Part shown: piece after piece, positions 44,723 to 53,681 of the stretch
Numbering within the stretch: position 1 is the first letter of the stretch
Layout: the number at the start of each line of letters is the position of its first letter
Assembly: GCF_024199925.1 (NCBI RefSeq)
Contig: NZ_JANADR010000001.1
Coordinates: 2,356,001 to 2,420,000, forward strand
From: Bradyrhizobium sp. CCGUVB1N3
GTDB lineage: Bacteria; Pseudomonadota; Alphaproteobacteria; Rhizobiales; Xanthobacteraceae
Direction: 5' to 3'
Length of the DNA stretch: 64,000 nt
The notes under the pieces: generated by a model
Databases searched by the model: none
Told to the model about the DNA's origin: nothing
What the model saw: only the letters and a program-made list of their open reading frames with translations
Position numbers and translations under genes: made by a program

Positions 44723-45497
44723 CGTCGCCCATCGCCTCTCGGCCGTCGGCGCCGGCGCAGCGCTCGAGCTGCGCGGCGTAACGCGGCTGTTCGGCGCGCT
44801 CGCTGCGCTGACCGACGTCACCATCACCGTCCGGCCGGGCGAGCGGCGCGCGGTGCTCGGCTCCAACGGCGCCGGCAAGACCACGCTCTTCAACTGCATC
44901 ACCGGCGACTTCCCGCCTTCCTCCGGCACCATCCGTTTCTTCGGCGAGGACATCACGCACTTCCCGCCCTATGAGCGCATCCGCCGCGGCCTGCGCCGGA
45001 CCTACCAGATCTCCGCGCTGTTCCCCGGCCTCACCGTTCAGGACAACGTCTACCTCGCCTGCCGCGGCGTCTCGCGCGGGCGCTTTTCGTTGCTACGATC
45101 GGGCCAGAATGATGCGCTGGTGCATGCGGCCGACAACCTCGTGCAGGCGGTGCATCTGACGAACGTCAGGGATCAACGCGTCGCCGAGCTCGCGCACGGC
45201 CAGCAGCGCCAGCTCGAGATCGCACTGGCGTTGGCCGGTGCGCCGCGCTTCGTGCTGTTCGACGAGCCGGCCGCGGGCCTGTCGCCAGCCGAGCGGCTGG
45301 AGCTGATCGAGATCCTGACCTCCCTACCCGCTCATATCGGCTACATCATCATCGAGCACGACATGGACGTGGCCCTTCGCGTCGTCGAGAGCGTCACGAT
45401 GATGCACAACGGGCGTATCTTCAAGGAGGGCCTGCCGCAGGAGATCCAGTCCGACCCCGAGGTCCAGGAGCTTTATCTCGGAGGCGGCCATGAATGA
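44715..45497 (+). CDS. Branched-chain amino acid-type ABC transporter ATP-binding protein (LivG family)
   Basis: ATPase of 260 residues. Walker [10 protein letters not shown], the LivG-type GLRRTYQIS segment, signature [10 protein letters not shown] (a variant of the canonical LSGGQ, as is common in this family) and Walker [14 protein letters not shown] are present. It overlaps the next gene, which encodes its LivF-like partner fused to another domain, by 8 bases. Confidence 0.92.
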   Translation: MDSVAHRLSAVGAGAALELRGVTRLFGALAALTDVTITVRPGERRAVLGSNGAGKTTLFNCITGDFPPSSGTIRFFGEDITHFPPYERIRRGLRRTYQISALFPGLTVQDNVYLACRGVSRGRFSLLRSGQNDALVHAADNLVQAVHLTNVRDQRVAELAHGQQRQLEIALALAGAPRFVLFDEPAAGLSPAERLELIEILTSLPAHIGYIIIEHDMDVALRVVESVTMMHNGRIFKEGLPQEIQSDPEVQELYLGGGHE

Positions 45498-47706
45498 GGT
45501 CCGTCGCTCAGCGCCCGCGCTCGACGTGAAAGGCCTCGACGTCTACTACGGCCATTCGCATGCCCTGCAAGGCGTCGACCTCTCGCTCGATGCGGGCGTG
45601 TTCTCCGTTGTGGGGCGCAACGGCATGGGCAAGACCACGCTGTGCAAGGCGATCATGGGCCTGGTGCCGGTGAGTGGCGGCTCGATCCGCATTCGCGGCG
45701 AAGACATCACGCGGCGACCACCGGCGCATATCGCGCGGCTCGGCGTCGGCTATGTGCCGCAGGGTCGCCGCCTCTGGCGGTCGCTCAGCGTGGACGAGCA
45801 TTTGCAGCTTGCCGGCGGCATCCGCAGCGGCGCCTGGACCGTCGAGCGCATCTACGACACGTTTCCGCGCCTCGCCGAGCGCAAGGACCATGGCGGCGGC
45901 CAGCTTTCCGGCGGCGAGCAGCAGATGCTCGCGATCTCGCGCGCTCTCCTGACCAATCCGCAGCTCCTGATCATGGACGAGCCGACCGAGGGACTTGCGC
46001 CCGTCATCGTCGCCCAGGTCGAGGACATGCTGCAGCGGCTCGGCGAGGACGGCGACATGTCGGTGCTCGTGATCGAGCAGAACATCGGCGTTGCCACCGC
46101 GATCTCGCGCAATGTCGCGATCATGGTCAACGGCCGAATCAATCGCATTATCGATTCGGTTCGCCTTGCCGCAGACCGCGATTTGCAGCAGCGCCTGCTC
46201 GGGGTCGGGCTTCATGCCGGGCTCGAGCCGGACCTCGATGTTCCCGCGGCCGGTTCCGAGGCAAAAGCTGCACCGCAGCCCACGCGTCCGAGCGGGCCGA
46301 TCCGCATCTATATCTCCAACCCGACGCCGCCGACGCGCTGGTCGCAGCCGGTGCCGATCACGCGTATCGAGGCCGCAGCGCGCACACTCTCCACTCAGAT
46401 CGCGCGCCTCGACGAAACAGCGCGGCGCAAGCGCGAGCCGGTCGCGGCGCAAACCTCCGGCCCACCCGTCGTGCTGGTCGTCGGCACGCTCGACACCAAG
46501 AGCATCGAGCTGCGCTTCATCCGCGACATCGTTGCAGAAAGCGGCTTGCGCACGCGGCTGGTCGACGTCTCCACAAGCGGCAAGCACACGAGCTGCGATG
46601 TCTCCGCGCAGGAGATCGCACTGAACCATGGTCGCGGCGGATCAGCCGTATTCGGCCCCGACCGCGGCGTTGCCGTGACCGCGATGGCCGATGCCTTCGC
46701 CAACTGGCTCCGCCGCCAGGGCAACGTCGCCGGCGTCATCTCGGCCGGCGGCTCGGGCGCGGCCTCGCTCGTTGCGCCCGGCATGCGGGCCCTCCCCGTC
46801 GGCGTGCCGAAGCTGATCATCTCCTCGGTCGCCTCCGGCGATGTCGGTCCGTATGTCGGGCCGGCCGACATCACCATGATGTATTCGGTCACCGACGTGC
46901 AGGGCCTCAACTCGATCTCGCGCGCGGTGCTCGCCAACGGCGCCAACGCGCTCGCCGGCATGGTGAAGGCACGTCTCGACCAGCGCGAGGCGAAAGAGCG
47001 CGCCGCGGGCACAAGCCTGCCCGCGATCGGCATCACCATGTTCGGCGTGACCACACCGGCGGTGCAGAAGATCGCGGCCGACCTGCGCGACGGTTTCGAA
47101 TGCCTCGTCTTCCACGCCACCGGCGTCGGCGGACGCTCGATGGAGAAGCTGGTCGAGTCCGGCCAGCTCGCAGGCGTCATCGATCTCACGACCACGGAGG
47201 TCTGCGATCTCCTGATGGGCGGCGTGTTTCCGGCGACTGAAGATCGCTTTGGCGCGATCATCCGAAGTCGCGTGCCCTATCTCGGCTCCGTGGGCGCGCT
47301 CGACATGGTCAATTTCGGCGCACCCGACACCGTCCCCGAGCGCTATCGCGGCCGCAAATTCCACGTCCACAATCCGCAGGTCACCTTGATGCGAACCACG
47401 GTGGACGAGAACGAGCGCATGGGACGATGGATCGGCGAGCGGCTCAACCGGATGGACGGGCCGGTGCGCTTCTTCATCCCCGAGGGCGGCGTCTCCGCGC
47501 TCGATGCGCAGGGACGGCCGTTCTGGGATCCTGAGGCCGATGCCGCGCTGTTCCGTACGCTCGAACGCACGGTGCGGCAGACGAGCAATCGCCAGCTCAT
47601 CCGCGTCAAGAACAACATCAACGATCCCGAGTTCGCCTCCACGATTGTCAATGCGTTCAAAACCCTGTTCGGACGCACCGGGGCGCGCCGGAGAATGGTG
47701 AGGTGA
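45490..47706 (+). CDS. LivF-type ATPase fused to a Tm-1-like (UPF0261) domain
   Basis: Fusion protein of 738 residues. Residues 1-240 are a complete LivF ATPase (Walker A GRNGMGKT 42-49, signature LSGGEQQ 139-145, Walker [11 protein letters not shown] about 160-169). A proline/alanine-rich linker (about 241-323) leads to a C-terminal Tm-1-like domain (about 325-738) opening [20 protein letters not shown] and containing the UPF0261 segments [42 protein letters not shown] and [11 protein letters not shown]. Tm-1 is the tomato protein that blocks tomato mosaic virus replication; bacterial versions are of unknown function and predicted to bind ATP. The TIM-barrel half of Tm-1 is the next gene. 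The ligand-importing ATPase is thus tied physically to the first half of this unit. Confidence 0.88.
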   Translation: MNEVRRSAPALDVKGLDVYYGHSHALQGVDLSLDAGVFSVVGRNGMGKTTLCKAIMGLVPVSGGSIRIRGEDITRRPPAHIARLGVGYVPQGRRLWRSLSVDEHLQLAGGIRSGAWTVERIYDTFPRLAERKDHGGGQLSGGEQQMLAISRALLTNPQLLIMDEPTEGLAPVIVAQVEDMLQRLGEDGDMSVLVIEQNIGVATAISRNVAIMVNGRINRIIDSVRLAADRDLQQRLLGVGLHAGLEPDLDVPAAGSEAKAAPQPTRPSGPIRIYISNPTPPTRWSQPVPITRIEAAARTLSTQIARLDETARRKREPVAAQTSGPPVVLVVGTLDTKSIELRFIRDIVAESGLRTRLVDVSTSGKHTSCDVSAQEIALNHGRGGSAVFGPDRGVAVTAMADAFANWLRRQGNVAGVISAGGSGAASLVAPGMRALPVGVPKLIISSVASGDVGPYVGPADITMMYSVTDVQGLNSISRAVLANGANALAGMVKARLDQREAKERAAGTSLPAIGITMFGVTTPAVQKIAADLRDGFECLVFHATGVGGRSMEKLVESGQLAGVIDLTTTEVCDLLMGGVFPATEDRFGAIIRSRVPYLGSVGALDMVNFGAPDTVPERYRGRKFHVHNPQVTLMRTTVDENERMGRWIGERLNRMDGPVRFFIPEGGVSALDAQGRPFWDPEADAALFRTLERTVRQTSNRQLIRVKNNINDPEFASTIVNAFKTLFGRTGARRRMVR

Positions 47707-47709
47707 CCG

Positions 47710-48543
47710 ATGGCCAGGTTTGAACGGGCTGCACTTCTGAAGCGATTTCGCGAGATGGCAAAGCGCGGCGAGCCGATCGTCGGCGGCGGCGCCGGCACGG
47801 GTCTCTCCGCCAAGTGCGAAGAGGCCGGCGGCGTCGATCTCATCGTCATCTACAATTCCGGCCGCTATCGCATGGCCGGGCGCGGCTCGCTCGCCGGCCT
47901 CATGGCTTACGGCGATGCCAACGCCATCGTGTTGGAAATGGCGAGCGAAGTGTTGCCCGTGGTCAGCAAGACGCCGGTGCTCGCCGGCGTCAACGGCACC
48001 GATCCGTTCCGCGACATGGACGCGTTCCTCGACCAGCTCAAGGCCCTCGGCTTTGCCGGCGTGCAAAACTTTCCGACGGTCGGGCTGATCGACGGGGTCT
48101 TCCGCGCCAATCTGGAGGAGACCGGCATGTCCTACGCGCTGGAGATCGACATGATCGCCAAGGCGCGCGAGAAGGACATGCTGACGACGCCTTACGTCTT
48201 CAGCGAGAAGGAAGCCGCCGCGATGGCGATCGCCGGCGCCGACATCATCGTCTGTCACCTGGGCCTCACGACCGGCGGCACGATCGGCGCGCAGACCGCG
48301 CCGAAGCTTGCCGATTGCCCGGCGCACATCGACACCTGGGCCTCTGCCGCGCTCAGTGTCAATCAGGACATTCTGGTGCTCGCCCATGGCGGTCCGATCG
48401 CGGACCCCGCGGACGCCGATTTCATCATGAAGAACACCCGCCACTGCCACGGCTTCTACGGAGCCTCCTCGATGGAGCGCCTGCCCGTGGAGCGGGCACT
48501 GACGGACCAGGTACGCAAATTCAAGGCGATCGGCGCGCGCTAA
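47710..48543 (+). CDS. PEP hydrolase-like TIM-barrel protein, C-terminal half of Tm-1
   Basis: TIM-barrel protein of 277 residues, related to the phosphoenolpyruvate hydrolase-like / TIM-barrel signal-transduction family. Segments recognisable are [44 protein letters not shown] (start), [28 protein letters not shown] and [11 protein letters not shown]. In plant Tm-1 this domain is fused behind the UPF0261 domain; here it follows the LivF-Tm-1 fusion by three bases. The chemical activity is not established for such proteins; the name comes from likeness to PEP-binding barrels. Confidence 0.85.
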   Translation: MARFERAALLKRFREMAKRGEPIVGGGAGTGLSAKCEEAGGVDLIVIYNSGRYRMAGRGSLAGLMAYGDANAIVLEMASEVLPVVSKTPVLAGVNGTDPFRDMDAFLDQLKALGFAGVQNFPTVGLIDGVFRANLEETGMSYALEIDMIAKAREKDMLTTPYVFSEKEAAAMAIAGADIIVCHLGLTTGGTIGAQTAPKLADCPAHIDTWASAALSVNQDILVLAHGGPIADPADADFIMKNTRHCHGFYGASSMERLPVERALTDQVRKFKAIGAR

Positions 48544-48569
48544 CGCCGAAACGTTCGAGGGAGGGAAAG

Positions 48570-51470
48570 ATGTCGGGGATTTTGGTCGGTGAATTGATCC
48601 TCTGGCTGATCGTCGCGGTCATCGTGATCGTGGTTGGCGTCTACATCGTGAACTGGCTGTACCATCGCTCGTCCAAGGAGGTCTCGTTCGTCCGGACCGG
48701 CTTCCTCGGTGAACGCGTGGTCATCAATGGCGGCGCCTTCGTGCTGCCTTTCATCCACGACTACACGCCGGTCAACATGAACGTGCTGCCGATGGGCATC
48801 CTACGTTCCAGGCAGGACGCCGTGATCACCCGTGACCGCATGCGCGTCGACATCGAGGCCGACTTCTACGTCCGCGTGCAGCCGACCCGCGAGGCCGTCT
48901 CGATCGCGGCCGCCACACTCGGCCGCCGAACCATGGAGCCGGAACAGCTCCACGCGCTGCTGGCCGGCAAGTTCATCTCCGCGATCCGTTCGGTTGCTTC
49001 CGAGATGACCATGGAGGAGATGCACGAGCGGCGCGGCGACTACGTCGCACGCGTCAAGACCAATGCCGCCGAAGCCCTTGCCCAGAACGGCCTCGAACTC
49101 GAGTCGGTCGCGATCACCGATCTCGACCAGACTGACCTCGAATTCTTCAATCCCTCGAACCGCTTCGACGCCGAGGGCTTGACGCGGCTGATGGAGGACA
49201 TCGAGGCCAAGCGCAAGCTGCGCAACGACATCGAGCAGGATTCGATGATCAAGATCCGCTCCCGCAATTTGGAAGCCGAGCGGCAGGCACTTGAGATTGA
49301 GCGCGAGAGTGAAACGGCCCGCCTCGAGCAGGAGCGCGACATCGAGATGCGCCGCGCGCTTCAGCGCACCGAGGTCGCCCGCGAGCGCGCGCTGCGCGAG
49401 ACCGAGGCCGAGCAGGCCCAGATCTCAGCGCGCGAAGCTATCGAGAAGGCCCGCATCGCCAACGACCAGGCGATTGCCGAGGCCCGCATCGCCTCCGAGC
49501 GCGAGACGCGCCAGAAGGAGATCGAGCGGACCCGGACCATCGAAGAGAAGGAGCTGCTCGCCCGCGAGGAGGTCGAAAGGACCCGGATCGCCAACCAGCG
49601 CTCGATCGATACGACGCGCATCGCCTCCGAACGCGAGGTTCGCCAGCGCGAGATCGAACGGATGCGTACCGTCGAGGAAGCCGAGATCGCCGCACGCGAG
49701 GCGATCGAGAAGGCCCGCATCCAGCAGGATCGGGTGGTGACCGACGCCCGCATCGCCAACGAGGAAGAGACGCGGCGCCGCGAGATCGAGCGTACCCGCG
49801 CCGTCGATGAGGCCGAGATCGCGGCACGCGAGGCCACTGAAAAGGCCCGCATCGCCCAGACCATGATCGTCAATGTCGAGCGCATTTCCTCCGACGAGCG
49901 CACCCGCGCGCTGGAAATCCAGCAGGTGCGCACCATCCAAGAGGCCGAGATCGAGGCGCAGCGCGCGGTCGAAGCCGCTCGCATCGCCCGCGAACGGACG
50001 CTCGCCGCCGAGCGCATCGCCGCCGAGCAGAACACGCGGCAATTGGAGATCGATCGCAACCAGACCTTGGATATCGCCGGCGTCACCGCGCGCGAGGCGA
50101 CAGAAGCGGCGCGCATCGCCCAGGAGGAACGCGTCCGGTCGCTCGAGATCTCCCGCAACCGCGCTGTCGAGGAGGCCGACATCGCCTCGCGCGAGGCGAT
50201 CGAGGCCGCACGCATCGCGCAGGAGAAGACGGTCGCCGCCGAGCGCATCCAGGCCGAGCGTGAGACTCGCGCGCTCGAAATCGAGCGGACCGGCATTTTG
50301 GAGGCCGCCGAGCTGAAGCGGCGCGACGCCATCGAGCGCCAGCGCATCGGTGTCGACCTTGCGCTCGAAGCCGAGCGGATCAACTCCTCGAAGAAGCGCG
50401 AGGTGCTCAACATCGAGCAAAAGAAGGCGGTCGAGATCGCCGACGAGGACCGCGTCATAGCGCTATCGACCAAGAAGTCCGAACGCATCGATGCCGACCG
50501 CCAGGTCAGGCAGGCCGAGATCGTGGCACGCAAGGAGGTCGAGACCACGGACGTCTCGCGCGAGCAGGCGCTTGAAGCCGCCCGTATCGAGCGGCGCCGC
50601 GCGATCGAGCAACTCGAGGTCGCTCGCGTGCAGTCCTTGCAGGAGGCCGAGATCGCCTCCCGCGAGGAAGTCGAGCGTGCCCGCATTGCCTCCGACCGTG
50701 GCCTGGACGAAGCCCGCATCGGTCGCGAGCGTGAGCTGCGCAAGCTGGAAGTGAACCGCGAGAAGGAAGTCGAGACCGTCCTGATGGAAAAGGCCATCGC
50801 CATCCATCAGAAGTCGCTGGAGGAGTCGGCTGCGCGCGCCGCCGCCGAGGAGGCCCGCATCCGGGCGACGGAAGCGGCGGAACGCGTCGTCACGGCGCGG
50901 GAGAGCGAAATCGCAAGACGCCGCAAGACCGTGGAAGTGCTGCTCGCCGAGAAGCAGGCCGAGGAGACTCGCATTGCCGCCGAGGCCGAGCGTGTCCGTG
51001 CGGCTGTCGAGGCCGAGGCGCAGCGGATGCTGAACGAGGCCGAGAACGTGCTAACCGATCAGGCCCGCTACTCGCTGTTCCGCCGTAAGCTGCTCGACCG
51101 CATCGAGGGCATCGTGCGCGAGAGCGTCAAGCCGATGGAGAAGATCGAGGGCATCCGCATCCTCCAGGTCGACGGCCTCAACGGCAACGGCGGCAATGGT
51201 GGCCGCAGCGCCACCGACGAGGTGATCGACTCGGCGCTGCGCTACCGCGTCCAGGCACCGCTGATCGACTCGATCCTATCGGACATCGGCGTCGAAGGCG
51301 GCAGCCTCGCAAAGATGCCGGGCCTGATCCGCGAGGCCCGTGACATGCAGGGCATCAAGGATTCCGCACGCAAGAGCGGCGGAGGTGGAGGCGACAAGCC
51401 GGCCGCCTCGTCTGCGCCTTCCGCCGAAGGCCAACCGCCGGCCGAGCGCGGTCCGCGGAAGAAGGGCTGA
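48570..51470 (+). CDS. Giant flotillin/SPFH-domain membrane scaffold with hendecad repeats
   Basis: Flotillin-family protein of 966 residues, about twice the common bacterial length. ATG 48570 follows GGGAGGGA. One N-terminal helix (about 8-30) anchors it; an SPFH/band-7 domain follows (about 36-200: VSFVRTGFLGERVVINGG, DRMRVDIEADFYVRV, LELESVAITDLDQT). From about 287 to 740 the chain consists of repeats mostly 44 residues long (four 11-residue units), such as AREAIEKARIA...ARIASERETRQ. A canonical flotillin C-terminus with EAE/coiled coil (ARAAAEEARIRA, EVLLAEKQAEETRI) and a glycine-rich tail closes it. Flotillins oligomerise at membrane microdomains; here it may gather the importer and the Mo-enzyme maturation proteins. 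Confidence 0.92.
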   Translation: MSGILVGELILWLIVAVIVIVVGVYIVNWLYHRSSKEVSFVRTGFLGERVVINGGAFVLPFIHDYTPVNMNVLPMGILRSRQDAVITRDRMRVDIEADFYVRVQPTREAVSIAAATLGRRTMEPEQLHALLAGKFISAIRSVASEMTMEEMHERRGDYVARVKTNAAEALAQNGLELESVAITDLDQTDLEFFNPSNRFDAEGLTRLMEDIEAKRKLRNDIEQDSMIKIRSRNLEAERQALEIERESETARLEQERDIEMRRALQRTEVARERALRETEAEQAQISAREAIEKARIANDQAIAEARIASERETRQKEIERTRTIEEKELLAREEVERTRIANQRSIDTTRIASEREVRQREIERMRTVEEAEIAAREAIEKARIQQDRVVTDARIANEEETRRREIERTRAVDEAEIAAREATEKARIAQTMIVNVERISSDERTRALEIQQVRTIQEAEIEAQRAVEAARIARERTLAAERIAAEQNTRQLEIDRNQTLDIAGVTAREATEAARIAQEERVRSLEISRNRAVEEADIASREAIEAARIAQEKTVAAERIQAERETRALEIERTGILEAAELKRRDAIERQRIGVDLALEAERINSSKKREVLNIEQKKAVEIADEDRVIALSTKKSERIDADRQVRQAEIVARKEVETTDVSREQALEAARIERRRAIEQLEVARVQSLQEAEIASREEVERARIASDRGLDEARIGRERELRKLEVNREKEVETVLMEKAIAIHQKSLEESAARAAAEEARIRATEAAERVVTARESEIARRRKTVEVLLAEKQAEETRIAAEAERVRAAVEAEAQRMLNEAENVLTDQARYSLFRRKLLDRIEGIVRESVKPMEKIEGIRILQVDGLNGNGGNGGRSATDEVIDSALRYRVQAPLIDSILSDIGVEGGSLAKMPGLIREARDMQGIKDSARKSGGGGGDKPAASSAPSAEGQPPAERGPRKKG
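49428..50789 (+). repeat. Intragenic 132-bp repeat array (44-residue, 4 x 11 units)
   Basis: Eleven consecutive units within the flotillin gene. Units 1-5, 7, 8 and 11 are 44 residues; units 6 and 10 are 33; unit 9 is 36. Unit starts read AREA/AREE/SREA and each carries a second ARIAxExxTR segment in the middle. Length changes of 11 residues show that the hendecad is the elementary step. The DNA copies have diverged considerably, so the array is old rather than recent slippage. Confidence 0.85.
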
Positions 51471-51479
51471 GGTCGCACC

Positions 51480-51917
51480 ATGGCCCGTGTTTATGTTTCG
51501 ACCGTCGTCAATGCGCGCAACGACCGCGTCTGGGCACGGGTGCGCGATTTCAACGGCATGCCGAACTGGCACCCGGCAATCGCCGAGAGCCGCATCGAGG
51601 GCGGCGAGCCCTCGGACAAGATCGGCTGCGTCAGGGATTTCCGCCTGCGCAACGGCGACCGCATCCGCGAGAAGCTGCTCGGCCTCTCCGACTACGACAT
51701 GTTCTGCACCTATTCGATCCTGGAATCTTCGATGGGCGTCGAGAACTATGTCGCGACGCTGCGGCTCACGCCGGTCACCGACGGCGACCAGACCTTTATG
51801 GAGTGGACCGCCGAGTTCGACTGCGCGCCGGAGCGGGAGAGCGAGCTCGTCAACAATATCGGCGGCGGCGTGTTCCAGGGCGGTTTCGATGCGCTCAAGC
51901 GCGTGTTCGGAGGATGA
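51480..51917 (+). CDS. SRPBCC-fold protein 1 (CoxG/polyketide-cyclase-like)
   Basis: Small START-like protein of 145 residues: VYVSTVVNARNDRVWARVRDFNGMPNWHP is the typical SRPBCC opening (strand, two helices), followed by the DKIGCVRDFRLRNGDRIREKLLGLSD strand pair. The fold holds a hydrophobic cavity. In CO dehydrogenase-type clusters the SRPBCC protein CoxG helps anchor the enzyme to the membrane or handle it during assembly; a ligand-binding or lyase role is also possible. It follows the flotillin gene by 9 bases and overlaps its paralogue. Confidence 0.85.
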   Translation: MARVYVSTVVNARNDRVWARVRDFNGMPNWHPAIAESRIEGGEPSDKIGCVRDFRLRNGDRIREKLLGLSDYDMFCTYSILESSMGVENYVATLRLTPVTDGDQTFMEWTAEFDCAPERESELVNNIGGGVFQGGFDALKRVFGG

Positions 51918-52366
51918 GAGCCGTGCCGCATGTCGTGAAGAGCACGATCCTGGACGCGCCGACCGACGCGGCATGGGCCGTGCTGCGCGATTTCAATGGC
52001 CATGATCGCTGGCATCCGGCGGTCGCGACCTCCGCGATCGAGCGCGCACACCCCTCCGACAAGATCGGCTGCATCAGGCGCTTCAAGCTGCAGGACGGCT
52101 CGGAACTGCGCGAGCAATTGCTGGCGCTCTCCGATCTCGAACAGACTTTTAGTTACTGCCTGCTCGACACCCCCATTCCCATGTTCAACTATGTCGCCCA
52201 TGTCCGCCTGCTGCCGGTCACCGATGGCGACCGCACGTTCTGGCACTGGGAATCGCGCTTCACGACGAAGCCCGAGGACGCAGCCCGCATCACCCACATG
52301 GTCGCCGAAGACATCTACCAGGCCGGCTTCGAGGCCATCCGCCGGCATCTGAAGGAGGCCGCGTAG
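51914..52366 (+). CDS. SRPBCC-fold protein 2, diverged paralogue
   Basis: Protein of 150 residues with the same fold and a shared core (VLRDFNGHDRWHPAVATSAIE, SDKIGCIRRFKLQDGSELREQLLALSD) as the preceding product. ATG 51914 overlaps the stop of that gene (ATGA). The two clearly arose by tandem duplication but differ over much of their length, especially the C-terminal helix, so they probably form a heterodimer or act on two ligands. The Mo-enzyme FAD subunit gene follows after 2 bases. Confidence 0.85.
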   Translation: MRAVPHVVKSTILDAPTDAAWAVLRDFNGHDRWHPAVATSAIERAHPSDKIGCIRRFKLQDGSELREQLLALSDLEQTFSYCLLDTPIPMFNYVAHVRLLPVTDGDRTFWHWESRFTTKPEDAARITHMVAEDIYQAGFEAIRRHLKEAA

Positions 52367-52368
52367 TC

Positions 52369-53187
52369 ATGTCCGTGACGGTGAAGAATTTTACCAGCTC
52401 CGGCGAAGCGGCCGCGGCGCTGTCGTCGGACCGCAGCGCGCGCTACTTTGGCGGCGGCACGCTGGTGATGCGCGCCCTGAACGAGGGCGATGTTTCGATC
52501 TCCACCGTCGTGCGCGCCAGCGACCAGGCGCTGTCCCGGATCGACGCATCCGGCCCGCGCGTCACGCTCGGCGCCGGCGTGACCTTTGCGAGGATTCTGG
52601 CGGAGCGCGATCTTGCCTTCCTGCACGTCCCTGCCCGCTCGATCGGCGGGCCTGCGGTACGCAACATGGGAACGGTCGGCGGCAATCTGTTCGCACCCAA
52701 TCCCTACGGCGACTTCACGGTCGCCCTGCTTGCGCTCGATGCCACCATCGCCGTGCAAGGCGGTTTTGGCGCACGCGATATCGCAATCGAAGAATTCCTG
52801 CAATCGCGTGAACGGCAGGCTGGCACGCTGGTGCTGTCCGTTTCCTGCACCCGGCCGGCGAGCGCCGACGCGTTCCGCTATCGTAAGGTCGCCCGTATCA
52901 AGCCCAAGGGCGGCTCCGTCATCACGCTCGCGGCACATTTGCCGATCAGCGGTGGCCGCATTGCCGGCGCCAGAATCGCGCTCGGTTCGATGGCACCGAC
53001 GCAGATCCGCGCGCGCGCCGCCGAGCGCGCGCTGGAGGGCCGTTCGCTCGACGCCGCCTCGATCGCGGCCGCAGCGTCCGCCGCGAGCGAAGGGACATCA
53101 CCATCCGACAATGCGCTCGGCAGCGCCTGGTATCGCCGCGAGATCGTCGGCGTGCATCTGCGCCGCCTTCTCTCGGGTCAGGAATAG
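52369..53187 (+). CDS. Molybdenum hydroxylase FAD-binding medium subunit (CoxM/XdhA-type)
   Basis: FAD-domain subunit of 272 residues of a three-subunit Mo hydroxylase. The FAD-binding motif ARYFGGGTLVMR (N-terminal) and the family loop VPARSIGGPAVRNMGTVGGNLFAPNPYGDF are present, followed by the CO-dehydrogenase flavoprotein C-terminal domain (about 170-270). It passes electrons from the [2Fe-2S] subunit to the acceptor. It is co-transcribed with the small and large subunit genes in M-S-L order. Confidence 0.9.
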   Translation: MSVTVKNFTSSGEAAAALSSDRSARYFGGGTLVMRALNEGDVSISTVVRASDQALSRIDASGPRVTLGAGVTFARILAERDLAFLHVPARSIGGPAVRNMGTVGGNLFAPNPYGDFTVALLALDATIAVQGGFGARDIAIEEFLQSRERQAGTLVLSVSCTRPASADAFRYRKVARIKPKGGSVITLAAHLPISGGRIAGARIALGSMAPTQIRARAAERALEGRSLDAASIAAAASAASEGTSPSDNALGSAWYRREIVGVHLRRLLSGQE

Positions 53188-53193
53188 ACCGCC

Positions 53194-53670
53194 ATGTCCA
53201 AGACTCCGCTGCAATTTCGTCACAACGGCCGCGATGTCGCTGTGTTCGTCGATGGCGGCACCAATCTTCTGGTCGCGCTGCGCGAGCTGATCGGCGACAT
53301 GACGCCGAAATTCGGTTGCGGCCAGGGCGGCTGCGGCACCTGCAGCGTGCTGGTGGACGGCGAGCTTTATCTCTCCTGCCTCACGCTGGCGGAGACCGTC
53401 GCCGGCCGTTCCGTCGAGACGCTCGACAGCTTGAAGCAAGGCCCGAACCTGCATCCGCTCCAGCGCGCCTTCGCCGACAATTTCGCGGCCCAATGCGGCT
53501 ATTGCACACCGGGTATGCTGATGGCCGCAAAGGCCCTGCTCGACCGCAATCCGCAGCCGAGCCGCGCCGAGATCGTGGAAGCCATCTCCGGCAACATCTG
53601 CCGTTGCACCGGCTACGAGCCGATCATCAACGCCATCCTCGCCGCCTCGGGCGGCCGGGCCAGCGCCTGA
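53194..53670 (+). CDS. Molybdenum hydroxylase [2Fe-2S] small subunit (CoxS/XdhC-type)
   Basis: Iron-sulfur subunit of 158 residues with both clusters intact: plant-ferredoxin-type cluster at C42, C47, C50 and C62, and the second, helical-domain cluster at C101, C104, C136 and C138. It relays electrons from the molybdenum site to FAD. Length and motifs match the small subunits of CO dehydrogenase, isoquinoline oxidoreductase and similar enzymes. Confidence 0.93.
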   Translation: MSKTPLQFRHNGRDVAVFVDGGTNLLVALRELIGDMTPKFGCGQGGCGTCSVLVDGELYLSCLTLAETVAGRSVETLDSLKQGPNLHPLQRAFADNFAAQCGYCTPGMLMAAKALLDRNPQPSRAEIVEAISGNICRCTGYEPIINAILAASGGRASA

Positions 53671-53681
53671 GGACGTTTGCC

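Noticed and set aside
49428..50789. CRISPR-like or tandem DNA repeat array
   Set aside because: The repeats are within a coding frame, diverged at DNA level, without spacers, and explained by a coiled-coil protein.
51480..52366. Assembly duplication of one SRPBCC gene
   Set aside because: The two copies differ over most positions outside a shared core, so they are old paralogues.
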